Shown here in pieces: positions 7,343 to 14,974 of a stretch of DNA of 64,000 nt. The number at the start of each line of letters is the position of its first letter. Position 1 is the first letter of the stretch. The notes below the pieces were generated by a model, which ran no database searches, was not told where the DNA came from, and saw only the letters and a program-made list of their open reading frames with translations. Source of the DNA: Streptomyces spinosisporus (lineage in GTDB: Bacteria > Actinomycetota > Actinomycetes > Streptomycetales > Streptomycetaceae); contig NZ_JALDAX010000005.1 of the NCBI RefSeq assembly GCF_022698145.1, positions 248,001 to 312,000 on the forward strand. The letters are read 5' to 3'. Position numbers and translations under genes: made by a program.

Positions 7343-7534
7343 TCAGCGGACGGGGCAGCGGTGGGTGCGGGCGGCCAGTTCGGCGGCGGCGCGGCTGTCG
7401 TAGTCGGCGGAGAAGCCGCAGCGCGGGGCGGTGCAGGCGGCGGTGTGCTTCTCCCGGCCCCGGCCGTCGTAGGAGGTGCCGACCTGGACGGGGCCGATGC
7501 GGGTGACGCTGCGGAAGCGGCGGTTGGCGGTCAT
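7343..7534 (-). CDS. Small zinc-finger-like mobile element transfer protein
   Basis: A 63-residue basic protein (TANRRFRSVTRIGPVQVGTS) with a potential metal site made by CTAPRCGF and HRCPVR (C-x4-C ... H-x-C). Proteins of this size and pattern are standard in the spd region of streptomycete AICEs and conjugative plasmids. It starts two bases after the stop of the preceding gene, implying coupling. Confidence 0.7.
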   Translation of the reverse strand: MTANRRFRSVTRIGPVQVGTSYDGRGREKHTAACTAPRCGFSADYDSRAAAELAARTHRCPVR

Positions 7535-7536
7535 GG

Positions 7537-7722
7537 TCAGTCCTCTTGCCGCAGGCTCGGGCCGGGGAACTCGCGCAGGATGCGGGCGGATTCGGCGGGA
7601 TCGGAGGCGCGGTCGGTGGCCTCTTCGGCGAGGAGGCGGGCCAGGGCCGGGCGGCCGGTAGCGGCCATCTGTCGGGCCGCTTCGACGTTGTCGGCGGCGG
7701 TGTTGAAGCAGAAGAGTCGCAT
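7537..7722 (-). CDS. Small conserved AICE protein, function unknown
   Basis: A 61-residue predicted helical protein (FCFNTAADNVEAARQMAATG) in the transfer operon, between the spdB-like gene and the small zinc-finger gene, with only two bases before the next start. It has no membrane segment. Likely a small accessory of transfer; no specific role can be given. Confidence 0.6.
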   Translation of the reverse strand: MRLFCFNTAADNVEAARQMAATGRPALARLLAEEATDRASDPAESARILREFPGPSLRQED

Positions 7723-7735
7723 GGTTCCTCCCTGT

Positions 7736-8392
7736 TCAGGCGAGTCGGGCGGCGATGGCTTCGGCTACGGGAGCCGGGACGCCGAGGCGGGCACGGAGGG
7801 TTGGGGTGTCGATCGGCGTGCCGGTACGTGTGTGGTGTTCGGCGGCGACCTTGCGGGCATGTTCGACCAGGGCGGCCGGGACCGGAACGGTCGGGACCGA
7901 GACGGTCGGACGCTCGGACGGGGCTTCGATGGCCGGTTGGGCGGGTGGCTCAGGGGCGGATTCGGGTGCGTCCTGCTGGCCTTCGACGACCTCGACGGCG
8001 GGTTCGGGGCCGTCGTCCGGCTCGACGGCCGGGGCGGAGTGGGCGAGCAGCGTGCCGCCGAGGAAGGCGATCGCGGGCCAGCCCGCGACGAGGATGCGCA
8101 GCCAGGCCGGCACCTGGTGCATGTCGAGCAGTCCGGCGGTGGCGACGTTGGCGCCGAGGGACGCGGTGAGCGCGATGACGAACCAGCACCAGGACGACGC
8201 TTTGCCTCCCCCGGAGCGCAGTCGGCGCCAGGCGGCGACGAGGAGCAGGTCGACCGAGACCGGGTAGGCCCACGCTTTCCACCCGTCCTGTCCGGCCGCC
8301 GCAGCGATGTCGTGCAGGTGGGCGAAGGACAGCGCGGCGGCAATGAGCGCCTGGACGAGCACCGCGTCGACACGGGCCAGCAGGGCGCGCAT
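7736..8392 (-). CDS. SpdB-like (DUF2637) membrane protein
   Basis: A 218-residue protein with four hydrophobic segments in the first 120 residues (LVQALIAAALSFAHLHDIA, AYPVSVDLLLVAAW, WFVIALTASLGANVATA, RILVAGWPAIAFLGGTLL), then an acidic Pro-rich linker and a C-terminal helix-turn-helix-like segment (TPTLRARLGVPAPVAEAIA). This is the DUF2637/SpdB arrangement, which acts with Tra in moving DNA between hyphal compartments. ATG 8392 has AAGGAG seven bases upstream; longer in-frame starts lack one. Confidence 0.85.
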   Translation of the reverse strand: MRALLARVDAVLVQALIAAALSFAHLHDIAAAAGQDGWKAWAYPVSVDLLLVAAWRRLRSGGGKASSWCWFVIALTASLGANVATAGLLDMHQVPAWLRILVAGWPAIAFLGGTLLAHSAPAVEPDDGPEPAVEVVEGQQDAPESAPEPPAQPAIEAPSERPTVSVPTVPVPAALVEHARKVAAEHHTRTGTPIDTPTLRARLGVPAPVAEAIAARLA

Positions 8393-8476
8393 GATGCGGC
8401 TCCTTTTCGGGTTCAGGCATGGCAGGGGTAGGGACATGGCGCGAGGCGGTCACGCCGACCGGGTGGGAACGGTGGA

Positions 8477-9853
8477 TCAGTCGGTCACCGGGCGCCGCTT
8501 CACGAGCGGGGCCGGGGCCTCGATCGGTCCTACGGGCACCTCGGGTCGGAAGGGCTTGAGTGCGGCCAGTTCGGGGACCAGGTGCGCGGAGGCGCGGCAG
8601 ATCTCGGCGGCGTCGCCGAGGGAGAGGTACGGGGTGCGGATGCGGGACCAGCCGCCGGAGGTGTCCCCGGCGACGGCCAGGCCGGGACGTTCGGGGGCGA
8701 TGCCGCAGGCAGCCGTGACGGCTTCCGGGGCGATGTCGCCGAGCGCCATCTTGGCGGAGGCTTCGTCGTTGACGCGGTGGCAGACGCGGCCGGTGAGCTG
8801 GGCCCGGAGCATGGTGGCACCCTTGCCGAGTTCGGCGCCGAAGCGCTGGCCGCAGACCTCCAGGTAGACGCCGGCGGCGCGGCCGAGCTGGGCGAGCCGG
8901 ATGAGCTGGGTGACCATCTCATCGCGCCGCTCCTCGTCCTTCTTCGTGGCGACGAGGAAGAGTTCGGCGACCTCATCGACGAACAGCACGATCGGCGTGG
9001 GGCGTTCGCGCTCGGGCAGGCCCCAGATGTCGGAGGTGATCTCCTCGTCGGGAGTGCTCGGGGCGATGCCCTGCCGGGCCTTGATCAGGTCGTATCGGTC
9101 CTCCATTTCCTGGACGAGAGCGGGCAGCAGCTCGGCCGCCTGCTCCGGGTCGGTGGCGAGGGCGGAGAGCCGGGCCGCGAACGGCGCCAGCTCCACACCG
9201 CGCTTGCAGTCGATGCCGACGAGGGCGACCGGCTGCCGGGCGAGTCCTGTGATCAGGTGGCGCAGGTACATGGACTTGCCGGACAGCGTGGCGCCGAGGG
9301 TGAGTTGGTGCGGAATGGTGCGGTAGTCGCGGACGAAGGGCGTGGCGTCCTCGCGCAGGGCGACCGGGATGCGCAGGTGCCCGCCGCCGACCTTGCGGGG
9401 CATCCGTACGCGCCGCAGGACGTCGAAGCCGACGAGCCGCAGTTCGACGACACCCGGCTTGACGGTGGAGACGTACACGGCGTGCACGCCCCAGGCGTGC
9501 CGCAGCCGTTCGGCCGAGGCGGCGACGTCGGCGGGTTCCTGCCCGGGAGCGAGGCGGAGTCGAATCCGCAGCCCGGTCGAGGTGGGCCGGATCAGGCCCC
9601 GGCGCGGCGGAACGGGCCGCACTTCCCGCCGAGTGGTGGCCTTGACCGCGAGGACCCGCAGCCGGGACGGCGCCACGGTCAGCCCGCACGCCTCCATGAC
9701 CGAGCCGTACGAGCCGAGGAGCCGGACCGTGGATATCGGCAGGCCGACGGTGGACCAGTACACGCCCGGGTGCTTGGCCCGGGCGTAGGCGGCCCCGCCG
9801 CCGAGCGCGGCGAGGGGACCACCCACCTCCAGGAGCGTCGTCAGGTCGGACAT
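8477..9853 (-). CDS. tra: FtsK/SpoIIIE-type DNA transfer ATPase (Tra)
   Basis: A 458-residue hexameric DNA pump that moves double-stranded element DNA into the recipient, as TraSA of pSAM2. The N-terminal hydrophobic stretch (LEVGGPLAALGGGAAYA) may anchor it. Walker A is GATLSGKS (about 187-194) and Walker B PIVLFVDEVAELF (about 287-300), followed by the sensor-like LAQLGRAAGVYLEVCGQRFG. ATG 9853-9851 overlaps the stop of the upstream gene (TGATG). Confidence 0.93.
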   Translation of the reverse strand: MSDLTTLLEVGGPLAALGGGAAYARAKHPGVYWSTVGLPISTVRLLGSYGSVMEACGLTVAPSRLRVLAVKATTRREVRPVPPRRGLIRPTSTGLRIRLRLAPGQEPADVAASAERLRHAWGVHAVYVSTVKPGVVELRLVGFDVLRRVRMPRKVGGGHLRIPVALREDATPFVRDYRTIPHQLTLGATLSGKSMYLRHLITGLARQPVALVGIDCKRGVELAPFAARLSALATDPEQAAELLPALVQEMEDRYDLIKARQGIAPSTPDEEITSDIWGLPERERPTPIVLFVDEVAELFLVATKKDEERRDEMVTQLIRLAQLGRAAGVYLEVCGQRFGAELGKGATMLRAQLTGRVCHRVNDEASAKMALGDIAPEAVTAACGIAPERPGLAVAGDTSGGWSRIRTPYLSLGDAAEICRASAHLVPELAALKPFRPEVPVGPIEAPAPLVKRRPVTD

Positions 9854-10221
9854 CAGGCGGCGTCCTCGGCGGGCGCCTCGGTGACCACCGGGAAGGCGGC
9901 CGGGGTGACAGCGGCGGCGCGGAAGGCGATCCCGTGCCGCTTCTGCCCGTTGAAGACGCTCTCCCACGGCCGGGCGACCAGCCCCGGCAGCGAGACCGGC
10001 GAACCCAGCGCCAGCCCCTCGGACACCCCGCTCTCCGGGATGGTGACCTTGAACAGCGACGACTCGCCGTCCTCGATGTGGACGACGCCGATCGTCATGA
10101 GCGCTTCCCCGCTGACGGCGTCCTTGGCGATCTCGCCCGTCTGCCGGTCGCGGACCTTCTTCTCGGGAGCTTCGGTCAGCAGGATCGTCGCGGCCGAGGT
10201 CTCAACACGGATGGTACGCAA
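9853..10221 (-). CDS. Conserved AICE protein upstream of tra, function unknown
   Basis: First gene of the transfer operon, 122 residues, starting (TTG 10221-10219) with RTIRVETSAATILL; GGGGAAG lies four bases upstream. A GTG a few codons further in is an alternative. The beta-rich sequence has SLFKVTIPESGVSEGLALGSP and the end of the protein overlaps tra by one base, so the two are made together. I recall such proteins beside tra in many streptomycete AICEs, without a known role. Confidence 0.7.
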   Translation of the reverse strand: MRTIRVETSAATILLTEAPEKKVRDRQTGEIAKDAVSGEALMTIGVVHIEDGESSLFKVTIPESGVSEGLALGSPVSLPGLVARPWESVFNGQKRHGIAFRAAAVTPAAFPVVTEAPAEDAA

Positions 10222-10235
10222 GGAACTTCCCCTAT

Positions 10236-10254
10236 CTACTCGTCTATACATGTA
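10236..10254. promoter_or_regulatory. KorSA-type operator candidate before the transfer operon
   Basis: ATCTACTCGTCTATACATG at about 10235-10253 lies just upstream of the TTG start at 10221 and shares its first 13 bases with the site at 7122. It is placed to block transcription of tra, spd, rep, xis and int. Confidence 0.6.
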
Positions 10255-10311
10255 GCATCCTGCGAACCCGATGCCGGGAACGCGTGGACCACTATGCATC
10301 ACAACTTGCCC

Positions 10312-10327
10312 ACTCGTCTATACGAGT
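10312..10327. promoter_or_regulatory. KorSA-type operator, near-perfect palindrome
   Basis: ACTCGTCTATACGAGT: arms ACTCGT and ACGAGT are exact reverse complements around CTAT. It lies in the 168-base gap between the transfer operon and the repressor gene, about 90 bases upstream of the first operon start. The symmetry fits a dimeric GntR repressor. Confidence 0.65.
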
Positions 10328-10389
10328 AAGCGTGTTGGGGTGTACGAGTCCGGGAATCGCCCCCGCGCACCACCGCAAACCAGGATGAG

Positions 10390-11178
10390 TCAGGTCGCCG
10401 GAAGCTGGTACGACAGCACGTATGCGTCAGCAGCCATCACCGTGTCGCAGACCTCGACAGCTCGCCCCTCACCGTCGAAGGCGGTGCGGATGAGGTGGAT
10501 GACCGGGACGCCGGAGGCCAGCCGGAGCGTCTTCACCTCGGCCGGAGAGGGCATCCGGGCGCGGATCTCCTCCTCGAAGTGGTCGAGGCGGTGGCCCAGT
10601 TCTTCGAGGCGGGCATAGATGCCGCCAGGCCCGGGGTTCGGTTCGGCGATCTGCGTACCGCGGGCGATGTCGAGCGGCAGGAAGGACGTGGCGAACTCGA
10701 CCGGCCGCCCGTCCAGCAGATACCGCCGCCGCCGGGCCAGCACCCGCCGCACGGAACCGAGCCGTGCGGAGACGTCCGGACTGGCCTTCTCCTCCTTGAC
10801 CTCCAGCGAGTCGACCTGCGGGTGACTGCCGGCGGCGTCGGCCTCCACGATGAAGGCGGACTTGCCCTGCTCCCGGTGCCGCCTGGCGAACCGGTCGGAG
10901 GCGAGACGCCGCACGGGCGGACGGGGCCGGACGAAGACGCCCTTGCCGTGCTCGGCATGCACGAGCCCTTCCCCCTGGAGGATGGAGAAGGAGTTTCGGA
11001 CCGTCATACGGGATACCCCGTAGTGATCGACAAGGTCGGCTTCCGAGGGCAGCTTGTCGCCCTCGTGGAATCGCCCGCGGTCGATGGCCTCGCGCAGCTG
11101 GTCGGCGATCTGCCGGAAGACCGCACGATCGCTCGTGGGGTCCAGGTCGCCGAGGAGGCCGGAAGGAAGAGGGCTCAC
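10390..11178 (-). CDS. GntR-family repressor with UTRA domain (KorSA-like)
   Basis: A 262-residue regulator. Residues 15-75 form the GntR winged helix (IADQLREAIDRGRFHEGDKLPSE is the helix start; DHYGVSRMTVRNSF the recognition helix), followed by a HutC/UTRA-type sensor domain. In pSAM2, KorSA silences pra and so replication and transfer; this gene has the same place and type. GTG 11178 has AAAGGAG seven bases upstream. It is divergent from the Nudix gene, and palindromic ACTCGTCTA-like sites occur on both sides of it. Confidence 0.88.
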   Translation of the reverse strand: MSPLPSGLLGDLDPTSDRAVFRQIADQLREAIDRGRFHEGDKLPSEADLVDHYGVSRMTVRNSFSILQGEGLVHAEHGKGVFVRPRPPVRRLASDRFARRHREQGKSAFIVEADAAGSHPQVDSLEVKEEKASPDVSARLGSVRRVLARRRRYLLDGRPVEFATSFLPLDIARGTQIAEPNPGPGGIYARLEELGHRLDHFEEEIRARMPSPAEVKTLRLASGVPVIHLIRTAFDGEGRAVEVCDTVMAADAYVLSYQLPAT

Positions 11179-11263
11179 GCGCGTACTCCTTTAGGTATCT
11201 AGACGTGTGGGCGAGTCTTGTTGCTACGGTGGAGAGCCTAGCCAGCCGAGAGGGCCGAGGAAC
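11179..11263. promoter_or_regulatory. Divergent promoter region between repressor and Nudix gene
   Basis: Contains GGTATCTAGACG (11195-11206) and, some bases on, GGGCGAGT; on the other strand these read ACTCGCCC and CGTCTAGATACC, which match the two halves of the ACTCGTCTA-type operator. Autoregulation of the repressor and control of the Nudix gene are inferred. Confidence 0.45.
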
Positions 11264-11695
11264 GTGAGCACCGACCGTCCGCACTCCGTGAGCGTCGCCG
11301 GAGTGATCGTCGACGCCCAGAACCGGGCCCTCCTGATCCAGCGCCGCGACAACGGCAAGTGGGAACCCCCGGGCGGCGTCCTCGAACCCGAGGAGACCAT
11401 CCCCGAGGCCCTCCAGCGCGAAGTCCTCGAAGAGACCGGCATCAAGATCGCACTTCCCGCGACCCTGACCGGCGTCTACAAGAACATGACGGGTCTGATC
11501 GTCTCGCTCGTCTTCCGCTGCGAAGCCGCCGACGGCGTGCCCACCACCGGCGACGAGACCCGCGCCCTGCGCTGGGCCACCCGCGAAGAAGTCTCCGACC
11601 TTGCCGACGAGGCATACGCGATCCGCGTCCTGGACGCACTCGACGCGGCATCCCCGCCGGCCATCCGCGCCCACGATGGCGTGAAACTCGTCTAG
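11264..11695 (+). CDS. Nudix hydrolase, Pif-like
   Basis: A 143-residue Nudix protein; the Nudix box is complete (GGVLEPEETIPEALQREV then LEETGI), so hydrolysis of a nucleoside-diphosphate-linked substrate is likely. In pSAM2 the Nudix protein Pif prevents redundant transfer between cells that already hold the element, and the place next to the KorSA-like gene is the same. I chose GTG 11264 (GAGGAAC upstream), since the longer in-frame GTG at 11207 lies in the promoter region. Confidence 0.85.
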   Translation: MSTDRPHSVSVAGVIVDAQNRALLIQRRDNGKWEPPGGVLEPEETIPEALQREVLEETGIKIALPATLTGVYKNMTGLIVSLVFRCEAADGVPTTGDETRALRWATREEVSDLADEAYAIRVLDALDAASPPAIRAHDGVKLV

Positions 11696-11741
11696 CCCGA
11701 ACCCGCTGCACATGGCGGCCTACCAGCATGAAGGAACTTGT

Positions 11742-12170
11742 ATGCACGAGTATACGAGTACAGCCCGGGTCTGGGGCCTCTCTTGCCCAGGATTTCCGGA
11801 AGAGGTCAGCCGAGCCCGCCGCTGGACCCGCGACATCCTGCGCGGCTCGCCCTTGGCGGAGGACGCCGAACTGATCGTGAGCGAGCTCAGCGCGAACGCG
11901 ATCCTGCACACGGCGAGTGGACGGGAGCGCGGCAGCTTCCATCTGGCGGTGGCGGTATCGCCGCAGGTGATCGCCCTTTCGGTGACAGACGAGGGCGGCA
12001 CCGGCACGGCCCCGAAGGTCGAGCACCAGGACCAGGAGGCTGAGCACGGCCGGGGCCTGGGCATGGTCAGCGTCATCGCTCACCGGGTGGTGGTCCACGA
12101 CAGCGACAACGGCCATACGGTCACCGCGGAGCTTTTCGCGGGCCAGCGCCGAGGGGGCCACCCGTGCTGA
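11742..12170 (+). CDS. ATP-binding protein, anti-sigma-kinase (HATPase_c_2) fold
   Basis: A 142-residue protein of the RsbW/SpoIIAB-like GHKL group common in Streptomyces. The N-box is ELIVSELSANAILHT and the later motifs are LSVTDEGGTG and GRGLGMVSVIA. Such proteins bind ATP and regulate partner proteins; the partner here is unknown. ATG 11742 follows GAAGGAAC. An operator-like ACGAGTATACGAGT (11746-11759) covers its first codons, so expression may be repressed by the element's GntR protein. Its stop overlaps the next start. Confidence 0.82.
   Translation: MHEYTSTARVWGLSCPGFPEEVSRARRWTRDILRGSPLAEDAELIVSELSANAILHTASGRERGSFHLAVAVSPQVIALSVTDEGGTGTAPKVEHQDQEAEHGRGLGMVSVIAHRVVVHDSDNGHTVTAELFAGQRRGGHPC
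11746..11759. promoter_or_regulatory. Operator-like ACGAGT repeat over a start codon
   Basis: ACGAGTATACGAGT contains two direct ACGAGT half-sites of the KorSA-type operators. It overlaps codons 2-6 of the ATPase-fold gene, a position that would block transcription or act just after it starts. Confidence 0.4.
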
Positions 12171-12559
12171 TGGACAAACCGCAGTGGGGTTACTGGTGCG
12201 AGTGCTGGACCGAGGACCTCACCAGCGACGAGATACGGCCGGCACTCCGGGCATCCTTCGACGCCTACAGCGCCGCCCAGGCAGACCGATGGATCGCGGT
12301 AGCACTCCGCGCCCTCTCACCAGCACTCGATACCGATGCCTCCCAGGAGGCATGGACGTGGCTGTATGACGGCCGCGTAGCAACGAGGAAGGCCCTCATG
12401 CGTGCCGAGCCGTGCGAGGTGTCAGTAACCCAGGCCAGCACTCGCATCGCCTGGACGATTCGCCCCGTGTTCTTCCTGCCGCTCGCACACCGCCAAGACG
12501 GCGAACTCCCAGCCTGCGCATACGACTTCAAGCCCCACGCAACTCACGCAACCGACTGA
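12170..12559 (+). CDS. Unrecognised 129-residue protein
   Basis: ATG 12170 overlaps the preceding TGA (TGATG), so it is coupled to the ATPase-fold gene; a GTG at 12164 is also possible. The sequence is mixed, Trp-rich at the start (QWGYWCECWTED) and has helical segments (ALRASFDAYSAAQADRWIAVAL). No known domain seen. It may work with the ATPase-fold protein. Confidence 0.6.
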   Translation: MDKPQWGYWCECWTEDLTSDEIRPALRASFDAYSAAQADRWIAVALRALSPALDTDASQEAWTWLYDGRVATRKALMRAEPCEVSVTQASTRIAWTIRPVFFLPLAHRQDGELPACAYDFKPHATHATD

Positions 12560-12764
12560 GTTACAACTTTCTCTACTGGTTCAAGCCCCGGCTGCGCTCC
12601 GCTCCGCCGGGCGCGCTTCCCGGCTCCGCTCCGGGCGCCGCTCCTGCCTTCGGCCCGCTCCGCCCGCGCTGCGCCGACGCGCGCCCTGGTGAAGGTTGGC
12701 CTGGCGGCATGAGGTCAGAACACGTCGTGGCCGGGGCGGTCGGCTCCACGGCTTTAGGCAGCCA

Positions 12765-12875
12765 CTTTGGCGCGAGCCTCGAAGATCATGGCCCCAACGT
12801 CGTGCTTTACCGGGCAGGTCCACAGACTGCCCGACGCGCCGGAAGCTTACGGGGCCATGATCACTCGCGCCAAAG
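12765..12875. repeat. Large imperfect inverted repeat with internal hairpin
   Basis: The outer arms are CTTTGGCGCGAG (12765-12776) with CTCGCGCCAAAG (12864-12875), then ATCATGGCCCC (12785-12795) with GGGGCCATGAT (12851-12861); the loop holds a further stem, CGGGCAG (12811-12817) with CTGCCCG (12827-12833). This 111-nt structure lies in the 465-base gene-free stretch 12560-13024 of the element. A replication origin, single-strand origin or transfer locus is a reasonable guess, not shown. The rest of the stretch from 12560 to 12764 shows nothing clear. Confidence 0.7.
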
Positions 12876-12941
12876 CAGCTCCAGCCCAAAGCCGCTCCGC
12901 CGACCTAGGAAGCTTGTGTAGAGCGTGTGTGACCTGCTGGC

Positions 12942-12997
12942 GTCTACAGACGACTACAGATCTATCTGTAGAGTCTACAGATGCACCCCTGGGTGCA
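12942..12997. promoter_or_regulatory. Palindromic operator cluster before the AlbA_2 gene
   Basis: GTCTACAGA occurs at 12942-12950 and 12973-12981; between them lies the perfect palindrome CTACAGAT-CT-ATCTGTAG (12954-12971). Right after comes a second palindrome, TGCACCC-CT-GGGTGCA (12982-12997). The cluster ends 27 bases before the start of the next gene, so it probably holds its promoter and binding sites, perhaps for that gene's own winged-helix product. Confidence 0.55.
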
Positions 12998-13024
12998 CCC
13001 TGGTCGGGCAGAGCGGGAGGCAAG

Positions 13025-14791
13025 ATGGACACAGCAGAGCTGGAGGCACTGCTAGAAGAGTGCAGGAACCTTGGCGGAGATCACAGCACCTGCGAGGTCA
13101 AGAAGTCGCAACACGGATTTCCGCACACCTTGTGGGAAAGCATTAGCGCTCTAGCGAATGCCCAGGGCGGCTGGATCATTCTCGGAGTAGATGAGAAGCG
13201 GGACTTCCGGATCGTCGGAGTTGATGCGCCTGCACAAATCGAATCCCAACTTGCTGCGGTGTGCTCAGAAATGGAGCCGCCCGTCAGATCTGAAATCGCC
13301 ACCGTCCAGGTCGACGACAGATCCGTAATCACTAGCTATATTCCGCCGATTCCCCGCGACCAGCGACCTTGCTACAAACGGAATCTCGGCCCGTATGCAG
13401 GGTCGCGCATACGAGTTGCCGACGGGGATAGGAAGTTTACTGACTACGAAGTGTCAGTCCTTCTATCCAATCGTACCGAGCCTCGCCACGATACGGCCCC
13501 AATTCCCACGGCAAGTCCGTCAGACATGAATCAAGAGTTGCTCTCCTCATTCCTGCGTCGCGTACGAGACACCAAGGGGGAGATCTTCCGAAGGGTCGAC
13601 GATGAGCGGGCCTTGACAATGCTCAACGTTCTCAGGTCACACGAAGGGAGGATCGTTCCAACCCTAGCCGGCCTGCTCGCATTCGGCGAGTATCCTCAGA
13701 CATACGAGCCCCAGCTCGATCTGACCTTCGTGGCATATCCGACCAGTGAGCCTGGAATCCTCGGCGCAGTTGGCGAGCGATTCACGGAAAATCGGGCAAT
13801 CGACGGCCCCATTCCTACGATGGTCAGTGAGTGTATCCGCGTCTTGAAGCGGAACATGAAGCGCCGGAGCATCGTTACAGGCATCTACCGCGTAGATGAG
13901 TGGGAGTATCCCGAGGAAGTCCTTCGAGAGGCCCTGGTGAACGCTCTGGTTCACCGTGACTACTCAGAGCATGCGCGAGGAATGCAGGTTCAGGTGGAGA
14001 TGTATCCTGACCGGCTAGTCATTCGCAACCCCGGCGGTCTATATGGACCTGTCGAAGTTAGCTCCCTTGGCACTAGCACCGTCTCATCATCTCGCAACAA
14101 GGCATTGCTCAAGATTCTTGAGGACACACCATACGGAGACGGTCACATGGTGTGCGAAAATCGCGGCAGCGGAATCACTCGTATTCGAGTAGCGCTCATC
14201 GAGGCAGGTATGGAGCCACCGCGCTTCCTTGATGACATTGCCTCGTTTACGGCCGAATTCCCGAACCACACTCTGCTTGATGAAGAGGCATTGACATGGC
14301 TGCAAAGCCTGGACAACCTCCCTCTTACTCGATCGCAGATGACCGCGCTTGTCACAATGCGAAATGGCGCGATCATGACTAATAGTGCATATCGAATGGC
14401 GACAGGAATTCAAGACAGCCGCGCCGCCACCCGGGAGCTAAAAGAACTAGTCGACCGGCATTTGATCGAACTGCAAGGGACACGTGGCGCTGCCACTTAT
14501 CATCTAGCTGGCACACTTCCCTCTCAAGGCGAGTTCTCCGTTAACGAGCCGGAAGAAAGTGAAGAAATTCGCCATGCGGAGCCACCAGAAGATATCCGCC
14601 TCTCTCCCTTGCAGCAACAGGTCCTAAATGCCATCGGGCGAGAAGAAGTTTCGCGCTCCGAGATTGAGGGGCGTACAGGGCTCGCCCAGCATCAGGTGAT
14701 CGCCGCACTCCAAAGCCTGAGAGAGAAGGGTCAGGTCACGATGATCGGTAGGCCACGATCCAAGAACGCGAAGTGGCGAGCCTCTAACTGA
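13025..14791 (+). CDS. Schlafen/AlbA_2-type ATP-binding protein (COG2865-like), AICE cargo
   Basis: A 588-residue protein. The N-terminal 130 residues form an AlbA_2/Schlafen-like domain (CEVKKSQHGFPHTLWESISALAN, GGWIILGVDE). The middle has the segment REALVNALVHRDYS and ENRGSGITRIRVAL typical of the RecG-C-like ATP-binding domain of COG2865, and the C-terminal 70 residues look like a winged helix (LQQQVLNAIGREEVSRSEIEGRTG). Proteins of this type are called transcription regulators and several related Schlafen-domain proteins act in phage defence; its actual role is open. ATG 13025 has GGGAGG upstream. Its base composition is clearly lower in GC than its neighbours, a sign of foreign origin. 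Confidence 0.82.
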   Translation: MDTAELEALLEECRNLGGDHSTCEVKKSQHGFPHTLWESISALANAQGGWIILGVDEKRDFRIVGVDAPAQIESQLAAVCSEMEPPVRSEIATVQVDDRSVITSYIPPIPRDQRPCYKRNLGPYAGSRIRVADGDRKFTDYEVSVLLSNRTEPRHDTAPIPTASPSDMNQELLSSFLRRVRDTKGEIFRRVDDERALTMLNVLRSHEGRIVPTLAGLLAFGEYPQTYEPQLDLTFVAYPTSEPGILGAVGERFTENRAIDGPIPTMVSECIRVLKRNMKRRSIVTGIYRVDEWEYPEEVLREALVNALVHRDYSEHARGMQVQVEMYPDRLVIRNPGGLYGPVEVSSLGTSTVSSSRNKALLKILEDTPYGDGHMVCENRGSGITRIRVALIEAGMEPPRFLDDIASFTAEFPNHTLLDEEALTWLQSLDNLPLTRSQMTALVTMRNGAIMTNSAYRMATGIQDSRAATRELKELVDRHLIELQGTRGAATYHLAGTLPSQGEFSVNEPEESEEIRHAEPPEDIRLSPLQQQVLNAIGREEVSRSEIEGRTGLAQHQVIAALQSLREKGQVTMIGRPRSKNAKWRASN

Positions 14792-14952
14792 CGGCTCGGC
14801 TGGCCGCGTCGCTGGGTGTGTAGAGCTGCCGTGCCACATCCGTGCCAGAACAGGCGGGGACTCACGGGGACTCGGGGTGCACCAAAGCGCCTCCCACCGG
14901 ATCCCGCTGGAGGCAGGGAACCCCAGGTCACGCCCGAGGTCGCCCAACCTCG

Positions 14953-14969
14953 CTCCTAAAGTGGTTGTC
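14953..14969 (+). repeat. Degenerate internal att-like sequence
   Basis: CTCCTAAAGTGGTTGTC matches the first 17 bases of the att core (CTCCTAAAGCGGGTGTC) at 15 positions. Just before it, 14825-14880 holds short direct repeats (GTGCCA twice, GGGGACTC twice) of the kind found near attachment sites. This could be the remnant of an older right end, 484 bases inside the present attR. The rest of 14792-14974 shows nothing else. Confidence 0.4.
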
Positions 14970-14974
14970 CACGC

